This document shows, piece by piece, positions 1 through 8,258 of a stretch of DNA of 64,000 bases. How positions within the stretch are numbered: the first letter of the stretch is position 1; every line of letters begins with the position of its first letter. The notes beneath the pieces were generated by a model that worked only from the letters and a program-made list of their open reading frames with translations, was not told the DNA's origin and made no database searches. Made by a program: the position numbers and the translations under genes. This stretch comes from Schauerella fraxinea. GTDB taxonomy: Bacteria > Pseudomonadota > Gammaproteobacteria > Burkholderiales > Burkholderiaceae_B. Location: NCBI GenBank assembly GCA_030849965.1, contig JAVDKL010000003.1, positions 186,001 to 250,000 on the forward strand, in the 5' to 3' direction.

Positions 1-305
1 GGCCCGGCGTCCTTGATCGCCTGCACGAGTTCGTCGGCGATGCGATCGAACGCATCTTGCGTCACATGGGCCGAGGGGCTGGCGTGGGCCCACAGCGTGG
101 GGACGATCTCCCAGGCTTGCGCTTCGGGCGATTCCACGAAGCCCGCGATGCCGTTATTGGTGCCACGCGTAAGCGTAATCACGTCTTCGCCGCGCATGAT
201 GGGCCGGCCCCCGCCGCCGTCGAACGCCGCAAAATCCGCGCGGGTGGGCGCAAACGTATTGGTTTCGTGCATGAAGCCGCCTACGGCAATACGGGGGCGA
301 GACAT
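1..305 (-). CDS. M81 family metallopeptidase (MlrC-like), N-terminal part
   Basis: The reading frame starts at an ATG at 305 and runs off the left edge, so only about 101 residues are visible. The N-terminus reads MSRPRIAVGGFMHETNTFAP, and the GGF-HETNTF motif is the hallmark of the DUF1485/MlrC family (peptidase family M81), whose named member opens linearised microcystin. The zinc-binding residues of this family lie further downstream and cannot be checked here. The ATG lies only 2 bases after the stop of the peptide-transport ATPase, so it is almost surely the last gene seen of the operon that starts at 5624. The context suggests hydrolysis of an imported peptide or amide-like compound; the substrate is unknown. 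Confidence 0.8.
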   Translation of the reverse strand, partial: MSRPRIAVGGFMHETNTFAPTRADFAAFDGGGGRPIMRGEDVITLTRGTNNGIAGFVESPEAQAWEIVPTLWAHASPSAHVTQDAFDRIADELVQAIKDAG

Positions 306-307
306 AA

Positions 308-1957
308 TCAAAGTCCTGTTGGTTGTTGGGAGAGGGGGCGAAAATTGGCGAAATCCCAGTGGCGTCCGGGCGCGGCGTCGATCAATGCGCGGGTGTACGC
401 CATCCGTGGCGACATCAACACCTCCTGCGCCGTGCCGGCCTCTACGATACGCCCATGCTGCATCACCGCCACATCGTCGCAGATCTGCGCGGCCACCCGC
501 AGATCGTGCGTGATGAAGAGAATGGCCACGCCAAGGCGCTCTTGCAGTTCGCCCAGCAGATCGAGCACCTGCGCCTGTACCGACACATCCAGCGCCGAGA
601 CGGCCTCGTCGGCCACCAGCACATCGGGTTCCATCGCCAACGCCCGCGCGATGGCGATCCGCTGCCGCTGGCCGCCCGAGAACTGATGCGGATAGCGGTC
701 GATGGCATCCTTCGGCAGGCCCACGACCTCGAGCAGCTCGGCTGCACGTGCCATGGCTTGTGCCAACGGCATGCCGTAATTGGTGGGGCCTTCGGTGATG
801 CTTTCGCCTACGGTCACGCGCGGGTTGAGCGATCGATAGGGATCCTGAAACACGATCTGGATGCGCTTGCGATGCGGCTGCAGTGCCGGCCGTTGCAGGT
901 CTGAGATGTCCGCGCCCTTGAGGCGGATGCTGCCGGAGGTGGGGTCGATCAGCCGCATGATGCAACGCGCGACTGTGGATTTGCCCGAGCCGCTTTCGCC
1001 CACGATGCCCAGCGTGCGGCCGTGGCGCAGCGTGAAATTCACATCGGCGGCGGCGTGGGTCTCGCGCGCGCGGCGCAGCCAGCTTTTGGTGCTGTAGGTT
1101 TTGTTGAGTTCGATCGCTTCGAGCACGATCTCCTGGCTCTTCATCGGCCGCGGGGGCCGCGCGGCCAGGCTCGGTACGGACGACAGCAATTTGCGCGTGT
1201 AGGCCGTGGTGGGGCGCTCGAGCAGATCGCCGATGGCGGCGGTTTCGACGATATCGCCGTGATGCATCACGCACACCCGATCGGCAATATCGGCCACCAC
1301 ACCCATATCGTGCGTGATGAAGAGCACCGATGTGCCGTGCTTGGTTTGCAGCTCTTTGATGAGTCGCAGGATTTCCTTTTGCGTGGTCACGTCCAGTGCC
1401 GTCGTGGGCTCATCCGCGATCAACAGCTTCGGCTCGAGCACGAGCGCCATGGCGATCATGATGCGCTGGCGTTGTCCGCCCGAAAGTTGATGCGGATACG
1501 ACGCATACACCCGTTCGATATCGGGCAAGTGCACCTGATCCAGCATGCGCAACACCTGCTTGCGTCGCTCGCGACCGCCTAGCGGCGTATGCGCTTGCAG
1601 CACCTCCTCGATCTGCCGGCCTACCGGCATCACCGGGTTCAACGCCGTCATGGGTTCCTGAAAGATCATCGCCATGCGGCTGGCGCGCAAGGCCTTGAGC
1701 TGGCTTTCGGATGCCTTCAGCAGATCCTTGCCTTCGAGCATGATGCTGCCCGAGCGCGCCATCAAGATGCCCTTGGGCAACAGCCCCATCGTGGCCAATG
1801 ACGTCACGGATTTGCCCGAGCCGCTTTCGCCCACCAGGCACAGCGTTTCGCCGGCGGCAATATCCAGCGAGATGCCGTTCAAAATCGGCGGTGCGCCTGC
1901 CATGGTGCCGGCAGTCACGACCAAATCGCGCACACTCAAAATCGTATCGTTGCTCAT
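308..1957 (-). CDS. Peptide/nickel-type ABC transporter, fused double ATP-binding protein
   Basis: A 549-residue protein with two complete ABC ATPase halves, the DppD-DppF type fusion also seen in GsiA. Each half has a Walker A GESGSGKS and a signature (LSGGQRQR in the first, FSGGQRQR in the second) followed by a Walker B with DEP or DEA. The first half covers roughly residues 5-260 and the second roughly 280-540. I chose the ATG at 1957 because it overlaps the stop of the permease gene by one base (TGATG); a longer upstream frame exists but reads through the permease. It powers the importer formed by the two upstream permeases and the binding protein. The substrate is inferred to be an oligopeptide or related compound. 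Confidence 0.93.
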   Translation of the reverse strand: MSNDTILSVRDLVVTAGTMAGAPPILNGISLDIAAGETLCLVGESGSGKSVTSLATMGLLPKGILMARSGSIMLEGKDLLKASESQLKALRASRMAMIFQEPMTALNPVMPVGRQIEEVLQAHTPLGGRERRKQVLRMLDQVHLPDIERVYASYPHQLSGGQRQRIMIAMALVLEPKLLIADEPTTALDVTTQKEILRLIKELQTKHGTSVLFITHDMGVVADIADRVCVMHHGDIVETAAIGDLLERPTTAYTRKLLSSVPSLAARPPRPMKSQEIVLEAIELNKTYSTKSWLRRARETHAAADVNFTLRHGRTLGIVGESGSGKSTVARCIMRLIDPTSGSIRLKGADISDLQRPALQPHRKRIQIVFQDPYRSLNPRVTVGESITEGPTNYGMPLAQAMARAAELLEVVGLPKDAIDRYPHQFSGGQRQRIAIARALAMEPDVLVADEAVSALDVSVQAQVLDLLGELQERLGVAILFITHDLRVAAQICDDVAVMQHGRIVEAGTAQEVLMSPRMAYTRALIDAAPGRHWDFANFRPLSQQPTGL

Positions 1958-2922
1958 CAGTGGCCACCCCGTTGCTTCATCTTGGGATCGAGCATGTCGC
2001 GGGCGGTGTCGCCCAGCAGGTTCACAGCCAGCACGCAAGCCGACAGCACCAGGCCCGGCCAGTAGATCAGCGAAGGCTTGAGCTGGAAGTACATGCGGCC
2101 CTCCGAGATGATGTTGCCCCACGACGGCGTTTCGGTACCGATGCCGGCACCCAGAAACGACAGGATCGCCTCAGTGAGGATGGCGGACGCGCAGATGTAG
2201 GTGCCTTGCACGATCAACGGCGCGATCGTGTTGGGCACCAGATGGCGGCGCAGAATACGCGGCAGGCTGCTACCGAGCGAAATCGCGGCTTCCACATAAA
2301 GCTCTTCACGTGCCGACAGCACCACCGAGCGCACCAGGCGCACCACGCGCGGGATCTCGGGAATGGTGATCGCAATGATCAGGCTCCACATGCTCGAGCC
2401 CGACACCGCCACCACGGCAATCGCCAACAGCACGCTGGGGATGGCCATCAGGCCATCCATCACGCGCATCAAGATGGCGTCGAGCGTTTTGAAAAAGCCC
2501 GACAGCAACCCCAACGGCAAGCCAATCAGAATGCTGACGATGGCGACGCCCAGCCCGATGGTGAGCGACACGCGTGCGCCGTAAATGATGCGCGACAGGA
2601 TGTCGCGCCCGAACGCATCGGTGCCCAGCAGGTACATATCGCTGGAGGGCTTCAACCGCATCGCGGGCGTCATCGCCAGGGGATCGTGCGGCGCCAGCAG
2701 CGGTGCGAAGATCGCCATCAGGATCAACGCGATCACAACGAACGCCGAGATGGCGGGTGCCGCCTTCATGCGCCGCAAGCCGCTCAGGCTGTTGTGCAGC
2801 GATAGCCGGGCGGCGGGGGCGACGGGGGCGGCGGAAGTGGATGCGGCAGCCGTATTGATTCCGGCCGGCGTCGCGCCCGGTTTGGCGGCGCTTTGGGGGA
2901 GGTTTTTCGTGGTGGCTGTCAT
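1957..2922 (-). CDS. Peptide ABC transporter permease, DppC type
   Basis: A 321-residue inner-membrane permease. After an unusual Ala/Pro-rich N-terminal tail of about 50 residues there is a first membrane helix (AISAFVVIALILMAIFAPLL), then the DppC/OppC hallmark GTDAFGRDILSR and the cytoplasmic EAA loop beginning EAAISLGSS, which contacts the ATPase. It pairs with the DppB-type permease immediately upstream; the two genes overlap by one base (TGATG), as does this one with the downstream ATPase, which indicates translational coupling. The family is clear; the low-complexity N-terminal tail is probably a cytoplasmic extension without known role. Confidence 0.93.
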   Translation of the reverse strand: MTATTKNLPQSAAKPGATPAGINTAAASTSAAPVAPAARLSLHNSLSGLRRMKAAPAISAFVVIALILMAIFAPLLAPHDPLAMTPAMRLKPSSDMYLLGTDAFGRDILSRIIYGARVSLTIGLGVAIVSILIGLPLGLLSGFFKTLDAILMRVMDGLMAIPSVLLAIAVVAVSGSSMWSLIIAITIPEIPRVVRLVRSVVLSAREELYVEAAISLGSSLPRILRRHLVPNTIAPLIVQGTYICASAILTEAILSFLGAGIGTETPSWGNIISEGRMYFQLKPSLIYWPGLVLSACVLAVNLLGDTARDMLDPKMKQRGGH

Positions 2923-3863
2923 CAGTAACGAATCCTCGGATCGAGCGCACTGTAGGAAAGGTCGATCACCAGATTGATCAGCACGTACACGCCGCTGGTG
3001 GTGAGGATCAACCCTTGAATCACGGGATAGTCGCGCGCCAGGATGGCATCCACCGTGAGCCGCCCGAGGCCGGGGATGTTGAACACGCTTTCAGTCACCA
3101 CCACGCCGGAAATCAGCAGCGCGAAGCCGGTGCCGATCACGGTAAGAATGGGCACGGCCGCATTGCGCAGCGCGTGGCGAAACAGCACGATGATTTCGCT
3201 CAGGCCCTTGGCCCGCGCGGTGCGGATGTAGTCTTCCCCCAATACGGTGAGCAGGCTGGCGCGCGTCATGCGTGCGATCAGCGCCACGTAGATCGAGGCC
3301 AAAGTGAACGCCGGCAGAATCGACCGCTGCAGGAACGGCCAGAAGCCTTGCGTCCAGCTGCGATAGCCTTGCACCGGCAACCAGCGCAATTCGAGAGCGA
3401 AGATCTGCACCAGTACATAGCCGATCACGAACACCGGTACCGAGAAGCCGAGTACCGACATCGACATCACGAGGTTGTCGACCCAGCTCTGATGCTTCCA
3501 GGCGGCCAGCACGCCCAGCGGCACGGCGATCACGACGGCCAGGATGGCGGTCATCACGGCCAGGCTCAGCGTGGGTTCGAGGCGTTGGCCGATCAGGGTG
3601 GTGACCGGCGTGCCGGAAATGAGCGAGGTGCCCAGGTCGCCCTTCAACACGGTGCCGATCCAGCTGAAGAATTGCGTGAGCAATGGCTCGTTCAGGCCCA
3701 GCGCGGCGCGGATCTTGGCCAGTTGCTCGGGGGTGGCCATATCGCCGGCGATGATCGCGGCGGGATCCCCGGGGGTCAGTCGAAGCAGTAGGAAGACGAA
3801 TACCGCGACCACACCCATTACGGGGATGACCGCCAATATCCGCTTCAGGAAATAAGCAGGCAT
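2922..3863 (-). CDS. Peptide ABC transporter permease, DppB type
   Basis: A 313-residue permease. The N-terminus MPAYFLKRILAVIPVMGVVA is the first membrane helix of the DppB/OppB family, followed by the conserved LRLTPGDPAA. An EAA-like loop (RTARAKGLSE) and the C-terminal IPGLGRLTVDAI and DPRIRY match the family, and the length is normal. The gene lies 141 bases after the stop of the binding-protein gene and overlaps the next permease by one base. The 141-base gap shows only weak short hairpins and no clear terminator. Confidence 0.93.
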   Translation of the reverse strand: MPAYFLKRILAVIPVMGVVAVFVFLLLRLTPGDPAAIIAGDMATPEQLAKIRAALGLNEPLLTQFFSWIGTVLKGDLGTSLISGTPVTTLIGQRLEPTLSLAVMTAILAVVIAVPLGVLAAWKHQSWVDNLVMSMSVLGFSVPVFVIGYVLVQIFALELRWLPVQGYRSWTQGFWPFLQRSILPAFTLASIYVALIARMTRASLLTVLGEDYIRTARAKGLSEIIVLFRHALRNAAVPILTVIGTGFALLISGVVVTESVFNIPGLGRLTVDAILARDYPVIQGLILTTSGVYVLINLVIDLSYSALDPRIRY

Positions 3864-4004
3864 GTTGACTCTCGCTCAAACGGCGCGCGGAAGCTGAAGT
3901 GGGCCTGCGTGGCCCCGTTGCTCCCATGGGCGCGCGGTGGACCGGTTAAAGCATCTCGCCCGCGCCACGCACAACGTGCATGAGGCGGGCGGGGTGAAGA
4001 AGCC

Positions 4005-5624
4005 TTAATCGGCTTTGGACATGTTCCAGAACAACGGCACCGGTGCCTTGACGAGGCCGGTCAGCTTCTTGCTCATGGCCGCAGGCGCTTTGTAGGAGCC
4101 GAGCGGAATGTAGATGACCTGTTCCATCGCCTGCTGATGCACGGCAGCCGCGGCCGCTTTGCGATCTTCAGGCGTCTTGGCCGTGGTGAAGGCGGTGCGC
4201 AATTCTTCCAGCTTGGGATCCGTCGGCCAGCCGAACCAGCCTTCCTTGCCGCGGCCATTGACCATCGGATTGACCATCGGCGTCCACACCTCCGGAATCA
4301 CCCAGTTGGTGAAGAACATATTCCAGCCGCCATTGGCCGGGGCGTTAGTGCTCGCACGCCGGCTGACGAGCGTTTGCCAGTCCATCGGCTGCAGATCGAC
4401 CGTGAACCCGGCCTTACGCAGGAGCTGGGCTGCGATCACAGGCTGAGAGCTCACCGTGCTCACGTCGGTGGGATGCATGATCACGATGGGCTTGCCGTCG
4501 TAGCCGGCTTCTTTCAGCAACGCACGCGCCTTCTCCGGCTCTGCGCCCTTGGTGAGCGATGGGGGCGCACCGGCTGCGGTCTCAAACGGCACGCCGCAAC
4601 CGTACATCGAGGCACAAGGCGTGTAGTAGTCCTTGTTGCCGATGTAGGCTTGCAGAATGCTTTCCTGGTCGAGTGCCAGCATGGCGGCCTGACGGATCTT
4701 CAGGTTGTCGAAGGGCGGGTACAGAAAGTTCATGCGGCCCATCGTCTGGCTGCCCAGCTCGTTGAACACCGTGATCTGCAAGTCGTCGTTGTTCTGCAGG
4801 ATCGGCAAGAGATCGAGCGGGGGCGATTCGATGTAGTCGATTTCGTTCGAGTTCAACGCGCTCACCGCAGTTTGCGCATCGGGCATCGTCACCCATTCCA
4901 CGCGATCCACTTTGACCACCTTGCCGCCTGCCAAGAAATCCGCGGGTTCCTTGCGCGGCACGTAATCGGTGAACTTCTCATACACCGTCTTCACGCCAGG
5001 CACGTATTCCTTCTGCACGAATTTGAACGGGCCGGAGCCGATGTTTTCCTTGATCGCTTCCGACGACGGCGTGGCGGCCACGCGAGCCGGCATCATGAAT
5101 GCCGGTACCGCCGAGGGTTTGGCGATCATGTCCAGCGTATCGGCAAAAGGCGCTTTCAGCTTCAACTCGAACGTGCGCGCGTCCACAGCGGTGAGGCTGG
5201 CCGTGCGGTCCATCAGCATCTGTCCGCCCGCATCGCGCGAACCCCAACGCTTCAGTGATGCGATGCAGTCTTCGGACGTCACGGCCGCGCCGTCATGCCA
5301 CTTCAGGCCGTCGCGCAACGTGAACGTGTAGGTCAGGCCATCATCCGAGATCTTGTACTCGGCCATCTGCGGCGTGGGCTGGTACTTCGAATCCATCGAC
5401 AGCAGCGTGTCGTAAATCATGTACCCATGATTACGCACGATGTGCGCTGTGGTGATGATGGGATCGAGGATGCGGATGGGCGAGTGCATCACTGCCGTGA
5501 TCGTCTTGGCTTGCGCATCGCTTACCGGCAGCGCCGAGAAGGCGGCCGCGGCGGAGGCCAGAAGTGCGAGCGACAGGGCGCTGCGCACGAATCGGTTGAG
5601 GCGTAGGGGAGAGCGTGTGTGCAT
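4005..5624 (-). CDS. Peptide ABC transporter periplasmic binding protein (SBP family 5)
   Basis: A 539-residue solute-binding protein of the DppA/OppA family (SBP_bac_5). The chosen ATG at 5624 is preceded by AAGAGGA at ribosome-binding distance and opens a normal Sec signal peptide: basic start, hydrophobic stretch, then a likely cleavage after DAQA. The mature part begins with TITAVMHSPIRILDP and contains the family stretch YTFTLRDGLKWHDGAAVTSED. It captures the substrate in the periplasm and passes it to the two permeases downstream. As first gene of the operon it has its own upstream region, which is divergent from the amide operon. Confidence 0.92.
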   Translation of the reverse strand: MHTRSPLRLNRFVRSALSLALLASAAAAFSALPVSDAQAKTITAVMHSPIRILDPIITTAHIVRNHGYMIYDTLLSMDSKYQPTPQMAEYKISDDGLTYTFTLRDGLKWHDGAAVTSEDCIASLKRWGSRDAGGQMLMDRTASLTAVDARTFELKLKAPFADTLDMIAKPSAVPAFMMPARVAATPSSEAIKENIGSGPFKFVQKEYVPGVKTVYEKFTDYVPRKEPADFLAGGKVVKVDRVEWVTMPDAQTAVSALNSNEIDYIESPPLDLLPILQNNDDLQITVFNELGSQTMGRMNFLYPPFDNLKIRQAAMLALDQESILQAYIGNKDYYTPCASMYGCGVPFETAAGAPPSLTKGAEPEKARALLKEAGYDGKPIVIMHPTDVSTVSSQPVIAAQLLRKAGFTVDLQPMDWQTLVSRRASTNAPANGGWNMFFTNWVIPEVWTPMVNPMVNGRGKEGWFGWPTDPKLEELRTAFTTAKTPEDRKAAAAAVHQQAMEQVIYIPLGSYKAPAAMSKKLTGLVKAPVPLFWNMSKAD

Positions 5625-5988
5625 GCGCTGGAATCCTCTTGATGCGATGGTTGAGTCTGACGACTGAGTATGTCGAATTGCCGATGAAAAATCGAAGCTG
5701 TGAGTCAGCCTGAAGCCATTGAGAAGAGGCCGATTCTGCTTGGCGAAATTTGGCGGCGCAAGACCTTTCTCGATTGTTTTCAGTGCGTGCACGGAAGCGT
5801 GCAACGCGTCGTAGGGACGCTGTTTTTTGAACCAAATGAGTGCGTTAAAAATCACCGATGAGGTGCATGATTTGCGGCGTTGAAATGTGCGTGTTGTGTG
5901 GCATGCCTCGCCATGGGCTTGTTCATCATGTGCAAGCCAAATGTATGTTGCATGCGGGTATGTCCCTAGCACGCATCGATTGACACGC
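5625..5988. other. Divergent intergenic region between peptide and amide operons
   Basis: About 360 bases without a credible gene. It must hold the promoter of the peptide-binding protein (leftward) and of the amide operon leader (rightward). A weak sigma-70-like pair is visible rightward: TTGTTC at 5919-5924 and TGTATG at 5942-5947 with a 17-base spacer. The -10 is poor, so this is only a candidate. The frame of the binding protein stays open up to 5972 but has no signal-peptide logic or ribosome site there. Confidence 0.4.
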
Positions 5989-6061
5989 TATCGGCGCAGT
6001 TCCGATAATCGAGTCTCGGTGTGCGGACAACAGCGTCCCCGCCACGCAGCAACATTGCTGC
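5989..6061 (+). promoter_or_regulatory. Leader RNA hairpins upstream of the amide operon terminator (possible ANTAR target)
   Basis: Three small hairpins precede the terminator. TATCGG pairs with CCGATA (5989-5994 with 6002-6007, 7-base loop). GGAC pairs with GTCC (6025-6028 with 6035-6038) around hexaloop AACAGC. GCAGC pairs with GCTGC (6046-6050 with 6057-6061) around hexaloop AACATT. Two neighbouring hexaloop hairpins just before a terminator is the architecture known for ANTAR-protein targets, and an ANTAR protein is encoded at the end of this operon. The known consensus has A at loop position 1 and G at position 4. Here A1 is present in both loops but position 4 is A, so the match is partial. 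Confidence 0.5.
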
Positions 6062-6072
6062 CCTACCTATCC

Positions 6073-6125
6073 GGCTATATGAGCCCTCGAAACGTGCCTA
6101 GTGCGCGCTCGAGGGCTTTTTGTTT
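6073..6125 (+). terminator. Intrinsic terminator (attenuator) in the amide operon leader, with a competing hairpin
   Basis: AGCCCTCGA (6082-6090) pairs perfectly with TCGAGGGCT (6109-6117) around an 18-base loop, followed by TTTTTGTTTTC: an intrinsic terminator. It ends only about 14 bases before the nitrilase ATG, and no gene on this strand lies upstream to be terminated. That placement fits an attenuator controlling the operon. GGCT (6073-6076) can instead pair with AGCC (6082-6085), which uses part of the terminator's left arm and would exclude full terminator formation. Antitermination by the AmiR-like protein is inferred. Confidence 0.8.
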
Positions 6126-6138
6126 TCTTGGAGCATTC

Positions 6139-7029
6139 ATGTCTTCACCAACGCCAGCGGCGGAAGATTTTCCAGACGTCATCGTGGCGGCGATCCAGAT
6201 GGATTGCCGCGTGGGTCAGAAAGCCGATAACGTGGCGCGCTCGATCGTGCACATCGAAGCGGCGGCCGCGCAGGGCGCGCGCATCGTCGTGCTGCCGGAG
6301 CTGGCCAATACGGGGTACGTGTTCGCCAGCCGCGCCGAGGCGTTCAGCCTCGCCGAGCCGGTGCCGGCCGGCCCCACCAGCCAGGCCTGGATCGCCGCAG
6401 CCGCACGGCTGGGCATCTACATCGTGGCGGGCATCACCGAGCAGGATGGTCAACGGCTCTACAACGCGGCGGTGGTGATCGGGCCGCAAGGGTATCTGGG
6501 CACGTTTCGCAAGCTGCATCTGTGGGGCGACGAGCATCTGTTCTTCGAGGCGGGCGATCGTGGCTTGCCGGTGTTCGACACCGAATACGGCAAGCTCGGC
6601 GTCATCATCTGCTACGACGGGTGGTTTCCCGAGGTGTATCGCCTCATGGCCATGCAGGGGGTAGACATCGTGTGCATGCCCACCAACTGGGTGCCCATGC
6701 CCGCGCAGGATGCCCGTCATCCCACGATGGCCAACACGCTGGCGATGGCCAGCGCCCACAGCAATGGGCTGAACATCGTGTGCGCCGATCGCGTCGGTGT
6801 CGAGCGCGGCCAACCCTTTCTCGGCCAGAGCCTGATCGTCAGCTCGCAAGGCTGGCCACTGGCCGGCCCGGCCAGCGATGACGCCGAAGAGATTCTGTAT
6901 GCCCCCATCAACCTCAAACAGTCGCGCGGCGCGCGGCATCTCAATGCCTTCAACGTCGTCATGCGCGACCGCCGCGACGACGTGTACGACCCCATGCTCG
7001 GCACCGGCTGGCCGTTGCCCCGCAACTGA
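6139..7029 (+). CDS. Nitrilase-superfamily amidohydrolase
   Basis: A 296-residue carbon-nitrogen hydrolase. The catalytic triad is visible: Glu54 in VLPELANTGY, Lys125 in FRKLHLWG and Cys158 in VIICYDGWFPE. Start at ATG 6139 preceded by TTGGAG; a longer frame runs upstream through the leader terminator and is not credible. Such enzymes hydrolyse nitriles, aliphatic amides or N-carbamoyl compounds. Because the same operon encodes an AmiC-like amide sensor and a short-chain amide/urea type importer, a small amide or carbamoyl compound is the likely substrate. It takes the position that amidase (amiE) has in the Pseudomonas operon, but it is a shorter protein and the exact substrate cannot be read from sequence. 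Confidence 0.88.
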   Translation: MSSPTPAAEDFPDVIVAAIQMDCRVGQKADNVARSIVHIEAAAAQGARIVVLPELANTGYVFASRAEAFSLAEPVPAGPTSQAWIAAAARLGIYIVAGITEQDGQRLYNAAVVIGPQGYLGTFRKLHLWGDEHLFFEAGDRGLPVFDTEYGKLGVIICYDGWFPEVYRLMAMQGVDIVCMPTNWVPMPAQDARHPTMANTLAMASAHSNGLNIVCADRVGVERGQPFLGQSLIVSSQGWPLAGPASDDAEEILYAPINLKQSRGARHLNAFNVVMRDRRDDVYDPMLGTGWPLPRN

Positions 7030-7068
7030 GCGATCACGCTCGAGCTCATCTCCCTCACAGGAAGCATC

Positions 7069-8232
7069 ATGAACAATCCCTTTTCTTCGTTTCGTTTGAG
7101 TGCGTTGGCGGCCGCCAGTCTGTTGGCGGTGTCCGTGCAGGCGGCAGAGCCGATCAAGATCGGCGTGCCCGTCGGGCTATCGGGGGCCAATAGCGTGGTG
7201 GCACCCGCCGTAGTGCAGTCGTCCCAGCTTGCCGTCGACGAGATCAATGCCGCAGGCGGCATCCTCGGCCATCAGGTACAGCTGGAAATCGCTGACGATG
7301 GCTCGGGTGCGGTGGGCGCGCAAAAGGCGTTCGACACGCTGGTCTTCCAGAAGAAGGTGGACGCCGTCATCGGCATGGAAACGAGCGCCGCCCGAAGCGC
7401 GGCCCTGCCCATCGTGGCACGCGGCAAGACGCCGTATATCTACACCTCGTTTTACGAGGGCCGCTCGTGCAGCAAGTGGATGTATGTGAACGGTTGGGTG
7501 CCGGAGCAGCAGGTGGCACCCGTGGTGGATTACTTCACCAAGGAAAAGAAGGCCAAGACGTTTTTCCTGATCGGCAGCGATTACTCGTTCGGCCGCGGCA
7601 TGTTGTCGTTTACCAAGAAGTACATCGAGCAAACCGGCGGCAAGGTGGTGGGCGAAGAGTACTTGCCCATGGACGGCAGCGACTGGACGGCGATCGTCTC
7701 GAAGATTCGCTCGGCCAACCCCGATGCGCTCATCAGCTCCACGGCGGGCGGTGCACCCAACGTGTCGTTGGCCAAGCAACTGCAGGGCGCAGGCTTGAAG
7801 CAACCCTACGGCAACCTGGCGATCGACGAAGGCACGGCGAAGACCATGGGCGCGGTGGCTACGGGCATGTATCTGTCGGCGTCGTATCTGACGAGTATCG
7901 ACACGCCTGAGAACAAGCGCTTCATCGCCGCGATGACCAAGAAATTCGGCAACGATCTGAAAACCCCGAACGAGTTGTCCGAGCCGCAGTACGAGGCGTT
8001 CTTCCTCTACAAGGCGGCGGTCGAAAAGGCCGGCAGCACGGATAGCGAGAAAGTCATCGCCGCGCTGGCGGAGGTGTCGTTCAAGGGCCCGCGCGGTGTG
8101 GTGCAGATGAACAAGAGCCGGCATGCGGCACTGGCCATGCAGTTGGGTGAAGTGCAGGCCGATGGCTCGATCAAGATCCTGCAAACGTTCCCGAGCGTGG
8201 ATCCGGGCCCCCAGTGCCCGAACATTAAGTAA
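7069..8232 (+). CDS. Amide/urea/branched-chain amino acid type ABC transporter binding protein
   Basis: A 387-residue periplasmic binding protein (Peripla_BP_5/6 type) with a clear Sec signal: MNNPFSSFRLSALAAASLLA, cleavage near VQAAEPIKIG. Sequence features include IKIGVPVGLSG, DEINAAGGILGHQV and FFLIGSDYSFGRGM. It is a recognisable paralogue of the cytosolic AmiC-like protein at 11652 (compare SFYEG and FLIGSDY in both). It would deliver the substrate to the LivH/LivM-G/F importer encoded next. GGAAG lies before the ATG, 39 bases after the nitrilase stop. Confidence 0.9.
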   Translation: MNNPFSSFRLSALAAASLLAVSVQAAEPIKIGVPVGLSGANSVVAPAVVQSSQLAVDEINAAGGILGHQVQLEIADDGSGAVGAQKAFDTLVFQKKVDAVIGMETSAARSAALPIVARGKTPYIYTSFYEGRSCSKWMYVNGWVPEQQVAPVVDYFTKEKKAKTFFLIGSDYSFGRGMLSFTKKYIEQTGGKVVGEEYLPMDGSDWTAIVSKIRSANPDALISSTAGGAPNVSLAKQLQGAGLKQPYGNLAIDEGTAKTMGAVATGMYLSASYLTSIDTPENKRFIAAMTKKFGNDLKTPNELSEPQYEAFFLYKAAVEKAGSTDSEKVIAALAEVSFKGPRGVVQMNKSRHAALAMQLGEVQADGSIKILQTFPSVDPGPQCPNIK

Positions 8233-8258
8233 GACCCGCGGGCTATCGGAGAACGATT

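Noticed and set aside
5898-5915. Sigma-54 promoter for the amide operon (GG and GC elements near 5900)
   Set aside because: The spacing between the GG and GC elements does not fit the -24/-12 pattern.
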